From CAXDRM01 sp963991775 (lineage in GTDB: Bacteria > Pseudomonadota > Alphaproteobacteria > Rickettsiales > JABIRX01), in contig CAXDRM010000011.1 in assembly GCA_963991775.1 (NCBI GenBank), positions 1-26,438 of the forward strand: a stretch of 26,438 nucleotides of DNA, read 5' to 3'. Made by a program: the position numbers and the translations under genes. Within the stretch, counting starts at the first letter, position 1, and each line of letters opens with the position of its first letter. The notes below the pieces were generated by a model, which was not told where the DNA came from, searched no databases, and saw nothing but the letters and a program-made list of their open reading frames with translations. Positions 14,782 through 23,400 of this stretch are shown here, one piece after another.

Positions 14782-14849
14782 GTGAATTATTGCAAAAAAA
14801 AGAGAATTTTTTTCTTGCTGTAAAAAATACTGACAAACAGATTTTTTAA

Positions 14850-15437
14850 CTATCTGAGACGATTATCCTGAACCCTAAACAACTCCTTATCATAAGTAGT
14901 TTGATTAATTTTTAGGTTGATAAAATTTATTACAATTTTTTGACCATTCTCATCAAATAATTCTATTTTGCCTAATGCAATAGGGTCTCTTTTAAAAATA
15001 AAAGTAAATTCACCAATATCATTTTGATCAGCACGTGTAGCTCTAATTATATAAGCCTCATCTGTAGCACTAGCCTCTAGCAATTCTATATCACCAGAAA
15101 ATTTAATATTTTGCCTAGTAATTAAAGCAGCAATACTTTTTTCGATGGGCACATAATTTGCCTGCTCAAGCTCAACATCATAATAAATAAGCGATTTTTT
15201 ATTAGCGACCACCAAAACAGGCTGATCAACATATTCCCAGCGAAACCTGCCAGGTTTTTGCAAATAAAATTTACCCTCATTCAATGAACCATCTTGATTA
15301 AGCTGCAAAAAATCTGCTTCAGCACTAGTGATACTATTTAGATAATTTTCGATTTTACTCAGCTGATCCTGCGTTAATTCAGCAGCAAATGACCGAGTAG
15401 TAATAAATATAAAAATAAGGAAAAATAAACGGAGCAT
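14850..15437 (-). CDS. lolA: Outer membrane lipoprotein carrier protein LolA
   Basis: LolA is the periplasmic chaperone that takes lipoproteins from the LolCDE transporter to the outer membrane. The 195-residue protein has a cleavable signal peptide (MLRLFFLIFIFITTRSFA, cut before AELT) and the LolA pattern: SITSAEADFLQ, then EGKFYLQKPGRFRWEY, then LIYYDVELEQANYVPI. Length fits the family. It is divergent from fabG and transcribed toward nrdA, but 178 bases and the nrd promoter separate them, so it is probably its own unit. Lipoprotein sorting implies a Gram-negative envelope. Confidence 0.9.
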   Translation of the reverse strand: MLRLFFLIFIFITTRSFAAELTQDQLSKIENYLNSITSAEADFLQLNQDGSLNEGKFYLQKPGRFRWEYVDQPVLVVANKKSLIYYDVELEQANYVPIEKSIAALITRQNIKFSGDIELLEASATDEAYIIRATRADQNDIGEFTFIFKRDPIALGKIELFDENGQKIVINFINLKINQTTYDKELFRVQDNRLR

Positions 15438-15456
15438 AATCTTTAAATTTTTGCGC

Positions 15457-15484
15457 AGAATAGCACTTTACTTGAAAAAGACAA
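15457..15484 (-). promoter_or_regulatory. Probable lolA promoter
   Basis: On the minus strand TTGTCT (15479-15484) and TATTCT (15457-15462) are 16 bases apart, leaving a leader of about 13 bases before the lolA ATG. It lies in the 90-base divergent spacer shared with fabG. The plus-strand promoter for fabG is less clear (TTACTT with TATCTT is one option). Confidence 0.45.
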
Positions 15485-15527
15485 TCAACTATCTTCGGCC
15501 CTTACAACAAAATAATATTTAGGTAAG

Positions 15528-16250
15528 ATGTTTGATTTAAAAGATAAAAAAACTTTAATTACTGGCGGCTCACGAGGCATTGGTGCAGAAATTGCTAAAA
15601 TTTTTAGCCAAGCAGGCGCTCAAGTTACTATTACGGGCACTAATGAAGAAACTCTCAAAAGCGCAGCAGCACAGTTAAATTGTGCTTATGCTGTATGTGA
15701 TTTAAATGATGATGCTGCTGTAGCAGAACTTATTAATAATGAATGTAGCGACTTAGATATTTTAATCTGCAATGCAGGTATTACTAAAGATGGTCTAATC
15801 ATGCGCATGAAAGATGAGGATTGGGAACAAGTAATCAAGGTTAATTTAAGCGCTAGCTTCAAAATTATTAAAGGCTCAATCAGAGGCATGATGAAAAAAC
15901 GTGCAGGACGCATTATTAATATTTCATCTGTAGTGGGCTCAAGTGGTAATCCAGGCCAAGCAAATTACTGCGCTTCTAAAGCTGGTATGTTAGGCATGAC
16001 TAAATCTATTGCCTTAGAAGTTGCTTCACGCGGTATCACCGTTAATTGTATTTCACCAGGTTTCATTAAAACTGATATGACTGATAAATTAAATGATGCA
16101 CAAAATGAAGCTATCTTAGCTAATATTCCAACTGGTGCTATGGGTAGTGCTGCTGATATTGCGCATACTGCTCAATTTTTAGCTAGTGATGCAGCTGGTT
16201 ATATTACCGGTCAAAACATCCATGTTAATGGCGGGCTTTATCTAATATAA
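15528..16250 (+). CDS. fabG: 3-oxoacyl-[acyl-carrier-protein] reductase FabG
   Basis: FabG reduces beta-ketoacyl-ACP with NADPH in each round of fatty acid elongation. The 240-residue protein is a short-chain dehydrogenase with the dinucleotide motif TGGSRGIG (12-19), NAG (82-84), the catalytic Ser in ISSVVG (about S134), and Y147-x3-K151 in NYCASKAG. The C-terminus SPGFIKTDM and NGGLYLI are typical of FabG. AGGTAAG precedes the ATG as ribosome binding site. It is upstream of acpP and fabF as in Rickettsia-type clusters, but a repeat of about 310 bases separates it from acpP. Confidence 0.95.
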   Translation: MFDLKDKKTLITGGSRGIGAEIAKIFSQAGAQVTITGTNEETLKSAAAQLNCAYAVCDLNDDAAVAELINNECSDLDILICNAGITKDGLIMRMKDEDWEQVIKVNLSASFKIIKGSIRGMMKKRAGRIINISSVVGSSGNPGQANYCASKAGMLGMTKSIALEVASRGITVNCISPGFIKTDMTDKLNDAQNEAILANIPTGAMGSAADIAHTAQFLASDAAGYITGQNIHVNGGLYLI

Positions 16251-16293
16251 ATTAATTATACTTGATTTACACCCTAGACTTCAGGGTTTCTCC

Positions 16294-16602
16294 AAATCAT
16301 CATAGTGTGCTTGGATTTTTGGTGAGTGAATGAATAAAAAAAGTAAATTAACTTTTTTTAGAAATGAACGACCTTTGCGTTAGCGAATATTTATAAAATT
16401 TGATATTTTATAAATTGAGCTTACGAATGGACTAGGACTTTTGAAAAGCGCGGCGTATAGCGAGGCGTGAAAAAACAATTCAGAAAATTGTTTTAGCCGT
16501 AGCCAGCAGTAAGCTATGCTTACTCTGATACGTAAGTTTGTTGATAAAATATCGCGCCAAAAAGCGCTATATTTTAGAAAAGGCTGCTCAATATGGTAAT
16601 TT
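16294..16602. repeat. Long intergenic repeat, family B copy 1
   Basis: The right end (TTTTAGAAAAGGCTGCTCAA then TATGG) and left end (AAATC.TCATA.TGTGCTTG) match, as reverse complement, the two ends of the element at 26119-26285. Shared internal blocks GCGGCGTATA and ATACGTAAGTTTGTT occur in the same order. Copy 1 is longer and has extra hairpins: ATTTATAAAAT/ATTTTATAAAT, AAAACAATT/AATTGTTTT, AGTAAGC/GCTTACT and AAAATATCGCGC/GCGCTATATTTT. No credible gene is present in the 443-base gap between fabG and acpP, which otherwise holds only the acpP promoter. It looks like a MITE-type element. Confidence 0.75.
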
Positions 16603-16656
16603 GGAAAGCATCTGCCAATTATCTGTTGATCTTAACAGAGTTATAGTTTAAAGATT

Positions 16657-16684
16657 CTGACATTATTAACCGTAATTTTATAAA
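16657..16684 (+). promoter_or_regulatory. acpP promoter
   Basis: CTGACA (16657-16662) and TATAAA (16679-16684) are 16 bases apart. The predicted transcription start near 16691 falls only a few bases before the acpP ATG at 16694. A second TATAAT (16687-16692) abuts the ATG. No Shine-Dalgarno is visible, so the message may be nearly leaderless unless a promoter further upstream is used. Confidence 0.5.
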
Positions 16685-16693
16685 TATATAATC

Positions 16694-16924
16694 ATGAGTG
16701 ATACATTAGACAGAGTAAAAAAAGTAGTAGCAGATAAATTAGGTGTTGATGCTGCAAAAATCGAAGAAAAATCTAGCATCGTTGATGATTTAGGCGCTGA
16801 TAGCCTTGATCAAGTTGAATTAGTAATGGCTTTTGAAGAAGAATTTAACTGTGAAATTCCTGACGAAGTAGCAGAAAAAATCATTACTATTAAAGATGCT
16901 GTTGAGCATATTGAAGCTGCATAG
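16694..16924 (+). CDS. acpP: Acyl carrier protein
   Basis: AcpP carries growing acyl chains on a phosphopantetheine arm. The 76-residue acidic protein has the modification serine S37 in GADSLDQVELVM, and the four-helix pattern with EEEFNCEIPDEVAEKI downstream; length and sequence are typical. FabF starts 10 bases after its stop, so the two are cotranscribed. The upstream region has promoter elements right against the start codon and no Shine-Dalgarno, which is unexpected for such a highly expressed gene. Confidence 0.97.
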   Translation: MSDTLDRVKKVVADKLGVDAAKIEEKSSIVDDLGADSLDQVELVMAFEEEFNCEIPDEVAEKIITIKDAVEHIEAA

Positions 16925-16934
16925 TTAGTCAAAA

Positions 16935-18191
16935 ATGAGAAGAGTAGTAGTAACAGGACTTGGTATGGTTAGCCCACTAGCTGTTGGGGTTGATCATAAC
17001 TGGTCAAATCTTATCGCAGGAAAATCTGGTATCGCAAAAATTGATCAGTTCGATGTATCTGACTTACCAGCTAAAATAGCTGGCTTCGTCCCTCGTGGTG
17101 AAGCAGAACATGAACTTGATCTTTCAAGATATGCAGATGTTAAAGAACAACGTAAAATGTCTACATTTATTTTGCTTGCCTTAGCTGCTGCTGATGAGGC
17201 TGTTAAAGATGCTGCTCTTGATTTAAATGATGAAGAGCTACTAGATAATACTGGAGTAATTATCGGCTCAGGTATTGGTGGCCTTGATGAAATTGATAAA
17301 AACAGCCACATATTAGAAGAAAAGGGTATTAGAAGAATTAGCCCTTTCTTTATTCCTAGTAGCTTAATAAATTTAGCTTCTGGACATATTTCAATGCGCT
17401 ATGGCTTTGCCGGACCCAACCATTCTATAGTTACCGCTTGCGCTACTGGAACTCATGCTCTTGGCGATGCATTTCGTATGATTAAATATGGTGACGCTGA
17501 AGTAATGGTAGCAGGTGGTACTGAAGCAGCTACTTGTCGTTTAGGGCTAGCAGGGTTTTCTGCTGTAAAAGCTCTTTCTACAAATTTTAATGATGAACCT
17601 GAAAAAGCCTCACGCCCTTGGGATGAAGGCAGAGATGGTTTCGTTATGGGAGAAGGCTCAGCTATTTTAGTGCTAGAAGAATATGAGCATGCTAAAAAAA
17701 GAGGGGCAAAAATTTATGCAGAAGTTGCAGGCTATGGCCTTTCAGGCGATGCTTACCATATAACTTCTCCTCATCCAGAAGGTAAAGGAGCATATAAAGC
17801 AATGCAAAGCGCTTTAAAAGATGCGCAACTTGATCCTAGCGCAATTGATTATGTTAATGCGCATGGTACTTCAACTCCTGTAGGAGATAAAGCAGAGCTT
17901 GGCACTGTGGCACGTCTTTTCAGCAATAAAAAAGATAGCTTCTCAATGTCTTCAACTAAATCTGCTATTGGACATTTATTAGGAGCTGCTGGAAGTGTTG
18001 AAGCAGTTTACGGTATTTTAGCAATCAAACATAATATTCGACCAGCTACTTTAAATTTAGACAATCCTATCGATAATTTAGGTATAAATTTAATTCCGCA
18101 CCAAGCACAAGAGGCTGAAACTAACTACGTACTTTCCAATTCTTTTGGTTTTGGTGGTACCAATGCTTCTATTATTTTTAAACAGGTATAG
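16935..18191 (+). CDS. fabF: 3-oxoacyl-[acyl-carrier-protein] synthase II (FabF)
   Basis: FabF condenses malonyl-ACP with acyl-ACP to lengthen fatty acids. The 418-residue protein has the thiolase-fold catalytic triad C169 (TACATGTH), H310 (NAHGTSTPVGD) and H347 (SAIGHLLGAAG), together with K342, and the Gly-rich end SFGFGGTNAS. The Cys-His-His set distinguishes it from FabH (Cys-His-Asn). It sits between acpP and mltG, with the mltG start codon 3 bases after its stop, so these form one operon. Confidence 0.97.
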   Translation: MRRVVVTGLGMVSPLAVGVDHNWSNLIAGKSGIAKIDQFDVSDLPAKIAGFVPRGEAEHELDLSRYADVKEQRKMSTFILLALAAADEAVKDAALDLNDEELLDNTGVIIGSGIGGLDEIDKNSHILEEKGIRRISPFFIPSSLINLASGHISMRYGFAGPNHSIVTACATGTHALGDAFRMIKYGDAEVMVAGGTEAATCRLGLAGFSAVKALSTNFNDEPEKASRPWDEGRDGFVMGEGSAILVLEEYEHAKKRGAKIYAEVAGYGLSGDAYHITSPHPEGKGAYKAMQSALKDAQLDPSAIDYVNAHGTSTPVGDKAELGTVARLFSNKKDSFSMSSTKSAIGHLLGAAGSVEAVYGILAIKHNIRPATLNLDNPIDNLGINLIPHQAQEAETNYVLSNSFGFGGTNASIIFKQV

Positions 18192-18194
18192 GCT

Positions 18195-19202
18195 TTGTGG
18201 CGTAGGTTAGCATTTTTCTGTGCCTTACTTACTTTCCTATTTATAGGCTTAGTTTTTGCTGCCTCTAATTTAATCAAACAGCAATATTTAATTGAGCTAC
18301 CTGTTGCACAAACCACCTATTTTGAGATTGCTGAAGGAGAAAGCAAAAAATCTGTTATCGAAAAATTAGCAGCTAAAAACCTAATCAGCTATCCAGAGCT
18401 ACATTACACGCTAATACGCTTATTAATGCTCTATAAAGCTAATCTATCTTTTAAAGCAGGAGAATATGCTATTAAGCCTGGTGATACTTATCGCGATTTA
18501 CTACAAGATATACAAAAAGGTAAGGTCTTTTTACGCAAAATAACTATAGCAGAAGGACAAACCAGCAAAGAAGTTACCGATCTTTTAAATAATAATGAAT
18601 TTTTAAGTGGTGAACCAATTAGTCAAATTGCTGAAGGCTCTATCTTACCAGAAACCTACCTCTTTAAAAAAAATTATGATCGCAATTTGCTTTTGCAACA
18701 AATGCAAGCAGAGCTTAAAAAATTCGCAGCTGAAACCTGGACAAAGCGCGCAGCTGATCTACCACTTAAAAATATTGACGAATTATTGATTCTTGCTTCA
18801 ATAGTAGAAAAAGAAACTGGTAAACATGCTGAGAGAGATCGTATCGCCGGTGTATTTATTAATCGCATTAATCTTGGCATGAAATTACAATCTGACCCCA
18901 CAGTAATTTATGCAGTTACTAAAGGACAATATAAATTAACTAGACCGCTTAGTAAAAGAGATTTACGCATCAAATCACCTTACAGTACTTATCATAAATA
19001 TGGCCTTCCGCCAACACCAATTGCCAATGCAGGTAAAGCAGCTATTTTGGCCACAGCTAACCCGAAAAAAAGCAAAGAACTATATTTCGTTTCTGATGGT
19101 AAAGGCAAACATCGTTTTTCTAAGACTTTACGACAACATAATTATTATGTAAGACTATTGCGTAAATTCGAAAGAGAACAAAAAAATGCAAAAAGACCTT
19201 AA
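18195..19202 (+). CDS. mltG: Endolytic murein transglycosylase MltG
   Basis: MltG cuts nascent glycan strands next to the inner membrane and sets their length. The 335-residue protein has one N-terminal membrane anchor (about 6-23), a LysM-like region (YFEIAEGESKKSVIEKL, 42-58), then the catalytic domain with SIVEKET (202-208, containing the catalytic Glu), RDRIAGVFINR, LQSDPTVIYAV, SPYSTYHKYGLPPTPI and the closing phrase YFVSDGKGKHRFS. The start must be the TTG at 18195: no in-frame ATG precedes the membrane anchor. It starts 3 bases after fabF and overlaps the next gene by 17 bases. Confidence 0.92.
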   Translation: MWRRLAFFCALLTFLFIGLVFAASNLIKQQYLIELPVAQTTYFEIAEGESKKSVIEKLAAKNLISYPELHYTLIRLLMLYKANLSFKAGEYAIKPGDTYRDLLQDIQKGKVFLRKITIAEGQTSKEVTDLLNNNEFLSGEPISQIAEGSILPETYLFKKNYDRNLLLQQMQAELKKFAAETWTKRAADLPLKNIDELLILASIVEKETGKHAERDRIAGVFINRINLGMKLQSDPTVIYAVTKGQYKLTRPLSKRDLRIKSPYSTYHKYGLPPTPIANAGKAAILATANPKKSKELYFVSDGKGKHRFSKTLRQHNYYVRLLRKFEREQKNAKRP

Positions 19203-19911
19203 TTTTGAAATCATTGTTAGATCAATATTATTTAACATATTTTTCTTTTTTTGGGTTTTTGGCTATTCCTTAATTACTCTACCTATTTCTGCTCTATCAC
19301 AAAAAATCGCCCAGAAAGTTGGCTATATTTGGTCGGTAGTAATTTTAAAAGCTTTAAAAATAATCTGTAAATTAGATATAGAAATTAGCGGCCAAGAGCA
19401 CCTCCCTAAAAAAGCTGCTATTATTGCAGCAAAACATGAATCAGCATGGGACACAATATTTTTTCTTAGTTTACTAAAAAACCCCGTATATGTGCTAAAA
19501 AAAGAGCTAATCTTCATACCTTTTTTTGGTTTGCATCTAATTTTGATGAAAATGATATATATTGACCGAAGTAAAGGCAAAACCGCAATTAGTAAAATGC
19601 AGGAGCAAGTTAATCAAGTATTAAATAGCAACAGATCAGTAGTAATTTTTCCACAAGGCACCAGAACCAAACCTGGTGAGCAAATTCCTTACAAATCTGG
19701 TATATATGCCTTAGCTGCAGCGCAACAAAGTGCAATTCATCCTGTGGCTTTAAATTCAGGTTCATTTTGGCCAAAAAAGAGTTTTTTTAAATATCCGGGC
19801 ACTATAAAAGTGGCTATCAGCCCTGCTATTCCCTTTAATAAAAATAAAAAAACTTTAATGGGACAATTGGAGACTCAACTTGAAAAATCCTATGGTGAAT
19901 TAAAAAATTGA
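19186..19911 (+). CDS. plsC: 1-acyl-sn-glycerol-3-phosphate acyltransferase (PlsC-like)
   Basis: The enzyme acylates lysophosphatidic acid to phosphatidic acid in the inner membrane. The 241-residue protein has N-terminal hydrophobic helices (about 12-37), the H84-x4-D89 catalytic motif in AAKHESAWDT, the glycerophosphate site FPQGTRT (155-161, Gln where many homologues have Glu), YKSGIYALA and IHPVALNSG. It overlaps mltG by 17 bases and takes acyl chains made by the upstream fab genes, so the operon links fatty acid synthesis to phospholipid. PlsC is favoured over other lysophospholipid acyltransferases by context; paralogues elsewhere cannot be excluded. Confidence 0.85.
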   Translation: MQKDLNFEIIVRSILFNIFFFFWVFGYSLITLPISALSQKIAQKVGYIWSVVILKALKIICKLDIEISGQEHLPKKAAIIAAKHESAWDTIFFLSLLKNPVYVLKKELIFIPFFGLHLILMKMIYIDRSKGKTAISKMQEQVNQVLNSNRSVVIFPQGTRTKPGEQIPYKSGIYALAAAQQSAIHPVALNSGSFWPKKSFFKYPGTIKVAISPAIPFNKNKKTLMGQLETQLEKSYGELKN

Positions 19912-19996
19912 ATATATAATCCTTGAGCGAAATCCCAATTTGTAGTAACATTTAATTATTGGGTGGGTAAAATTAAAGTAATATTGAGGTTTGATC

Positions 19997-20488
19997 ATGA
20001 AACAACAAGCTCCAAAAACTAGCATTCTGCTTACTGATGATAATAAAAAAACTTGGTTAGATGATATTGAAATATCGGATAGTTACCAACCATCTGAGCA
20101 AGATGAATATATGTCTGATAAACATTTAAGATATTTTCAAATAAAATTACTTAAATGGCGTGAACAATTAATCATCGAATCTGATCACACCTTAGAATCA
20201 CTAAAAAACACCCATATGCAAGAGCCAGATGATACTGATCGTGCCTCTTCAGAAAGTGATACTAACATCGAGTTACGTACCAGAGAAAGATATCTCAAAT
20301 TAATCAGCAAAATCGACCAAGCATTAGACCGTATCGAAAATAAAACTTTCGGCTATTGCGAAGCAACTGAAGAAGAGATCGGTTTAAAAAGATTAGAAGC
20401 TCGTCCTATCGCAACCTTAACAGTTGCTGCACAGGAAGCTCGTGAAAAAAAGGAGAAATTAATGAGTGAAACTGAAACTGAGGCCTAA
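19997..20488 (+). CDS. dksA: DksA-family RNA polymerase-binding factor lacking the zinc finger
   Basis: DksA binds the secondary channel of RNA polymerase and, with ppGpp, resets transcription on starvation. The 163-residue protein has the coiled coil with the tip motif D78-x2-D81-x-A83 and a globular end FGYCEATEEEIGLKRLEARP. Of the four zinc-binding cysteines only C121 remains; the others are Thr, Thr and Ala, as in zinc-independent DksA paralogues. I chose the ATG at 19997 because GAGGT (19986-19990) is 6 bases before it, while the TTG at 19991 would touch the box. The secreted-protein gene begins 11 bases downstream and may be cotranscribed. Confidence 0.92.
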   Translation: MKQQAPKTSILLTDDNKKTWLDDIEISDSYQPSEQDEYMSDKHLRYFQIKLLKWREQLIIESDHTLESLKNTHMQEPDDTDRASSESDTNIELRTRERYLKLISKIDQALDRIENKTFGYCEATEEEIGLKRLEARPIATLTVAAQEAREKKEKLMSETETEA

Positions 20489-20499
20489 ATACTGTTAAA

Positions 20500-23400
20500 G
20501 TGTATAGAAAATATATTACTTATGTAATAGCTTTCATATTTTTTATTAATATACAGACTCTTAAAGCTTCTGACTCTGCCTTCGGAGATTTTGAAGTAGG
20601 ACTTAGATGTGACGAACATTACCACCTTTTAGATACGGCGAGCTGCTTTCCTCAAGATGCTATCTTACAAACTGATGGAACTTGCGAATGTCCCACTGGC
20701 GGTTGTAAAGGATGCACAGCAGATGATTTTTACTGCAATGCGCCTATCAATATTATGAGCAATCTAGCAAATCCAGCTAATAATTTAGAAAGTAAAATGC
20801 GTGTCTATTGGCATTATGAAGCATTTGGCCACACTAATTCTTGCGGCAGCAGAGATAAAAGACCCATACATTGTGAAACTGCTGCAGCCTGGGGCTTAGG
20901 AGTAGGTGCTTTTGCCTGCCTCGATACAAGCAACAAACAATCTGGTGATAGTAAATCTAAAACTTTTACCAGAAAATTTTCATTAAGTACTCGAGATACA
21001 AATTCTGATAATCTAGAAGATAGAGCACGCGACTCAAACAAAACTATAGAACGCGTCTATGCCCCCAAAGGAGTTGACTTTGGTGATGAGTATTATGGTT
21101 TTCAGCCACGCTTAGAATTTATTAGATTTAGCAATGGTCAAACTCAGCCAATCTTACGAGGCTATATTACCCAAAAAGATAAACATGATTTTAATCATAC
21201 TTTAATCAACATTGATAGTGATAGTAGTGATCCAAATTATTTCCATTTTAAGAATGAAGAATTTAGCGATTTAGAAATGGGTTTTGGGGTTACACATGGT
21301 ATTGTATGGCGCCCTATCCAATATTGTACAGATTACGATAATGACCGTAATGGTAAATTACTAGAAACAGACCATGATGGTGGTGATGGTATAAAATGCT
21401 TTAATCCTCCTGTTATTAAAGGTTTACTTGTTGATGAAAATGACTCACGTAAAGGTCTAAAATTCACTCCACCAGTGAGCGAATCTTTTTTTCCCAATCA
21501 ATTATCTTTACATAGAGGTGGCCTCTTTGAAATTCCAGCTGCTCCCACTATTCGCTGGATTGTTAAAGATGACTCTACTTTTTCACATCCAGAAATTAAA
21601 GTAACTTTTGTTGATGCTTCTGATAATAGTGATAAAAACTCTACTATTGATCTTGAATATCTCAATAGATTCACTAACCATGTTCATTCTTTCTATAATT
21701 ACGGACTTTATGCAGCCATTATAGAAAATAACAATGTTACCGAAGTACCTAAATTATGTGTTTATGCCTGCCAACAAAATGGTACGGGTAATTGCTATGC
21801 TACAGGTACCAATGAAAATACTGGCCTCGCTCTTAGTGATATTTTAAATCCTAATATCCCTGCAAATGCCACTACAGAAGAAATTCAAGATATTATGAGT
21901 GAGCTGGATAGTAATAAAGATATTTATCGTATTGATTATAGTGATGCTCAAGAATGTTACAGCTTACCTAGTATTCATGGTGATAGTTCTAATCCAGCTA
22001 TTAGACTCAGTGCTAGAGGCATAGGTAGTAATTATGATAATCCTAAACTCAAAGTTCAAATCACAGAAAAGGGTAAAAAAACTAATGAAGCTATTCTAAA
22101 TCTTGGCTTGGTTGATGATGCTAATGCTGTAGCGAATTTAGAAAGCACCTCTTTTTCTTATTTAATTAATGAAAATAGCACTTCTATCATATCACCACAT
22201 TTATTCTCAATCAGACAAGATCTAGAATTGGAAGTCCCATCTATATTTAATGTTTTTAATAGTACTGAGACACCCACTGAAACTAATCCTATTACCAATA
22301 TATTCTATCTGTGTAGATTTTATAACCCTGATATTGATGGTGGCTTTAAAGATGAATGTAACTATTTAAGCAGCGCCTCAGAAGACACTAAAGATATGAT
22401 GTGTGTCCATAATTTATTTCCTACCCCAGTTTGGGATAATAATAGCAAAGTCTATGAAAGACCTCACCCTTACAATGTAGGCTCGCCATTAATCAGAAAT
22501 GATTATGCCGAATATAGCGAAAATAACAGTAATTTATGCATACCATTACCCAAGAAAATCTTAAGCTTTAAACATATCTTATTAGATAATGAGCGTGATG
22601 CTCCTAAATCATTAATTACTATAAACTATAGGAAGCCCAAACCTTTTATTAATTTCATTAAAGATACAAATGGTAATTATGTTTTAGATAATAATAACCG
22701 ACCTATTACTAATGAAGATGGCCCTGTGGTAATTGATGAAATTTTAGCAGATGAACTAACAGGCCCAGGACCAACAAGCGGACATACCACCATCACAGAA
22801 CATGATTTTGATTATTATAATAAATTCAAACTAAGCTTTACCAATATGCAGGGTATTTACTGCGCTAAAGTAAGTAAAAGTGAGCATGATAATAATTGGG
22901 ATACAGCACAAGATATTCCAACCACAGCTAGTGAAACAGAATATTGTTATAATTTAAATAAATGTCGTGCTGATGACCCAATATTAGCCAGCCAAGTTTT
23001 TGGTGCTAGCTTTGTACAAGCAGAAGCAAATACTTTAGATAATATTGGTATTTGCGGCACTTCAACTATTATCGAACCAAAAGCAGATTGTGATAATTAT
23101 GGTAACTGGGCTAATATTCGTGGTAAATGCGGCTTTACTTGCCCAGCTGTGAATTTTAATGGCTTTAGCTTTGCTCAAACAAATACTAATGGCTCAGATA
23201 CTGCAATCCCTGTTACATCTGCAAGTCTCGAATGTGATTATGGCTTTAGTGGCACTCACAATGCTACCATGAATTGTAATCCAAATGGTAATTGGGATTT
23301 TAGTAGCTTTACTGAAAATAATCAGTGTGAAATAAATTGCAGTACTAAAATCATCGGTACTGACAATTCTATACATCATAAAACCATTGGTAATTATGCA

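Noticed and set aside
14784..14849. Possible terminator after lolA in the A/T runs
   Set aside because: The only stems are made of A and T runs (AAAAAAT/ATTTTTT) and too weak to call an intrinsic terminator.
17045..17311. Minus-strand Ser-rich frame of 88 codons
   Set aside because: Antisense to fabF, with the Ser/Ala-rich composition expected from the reverse of Asp/Glu/Leu codons.
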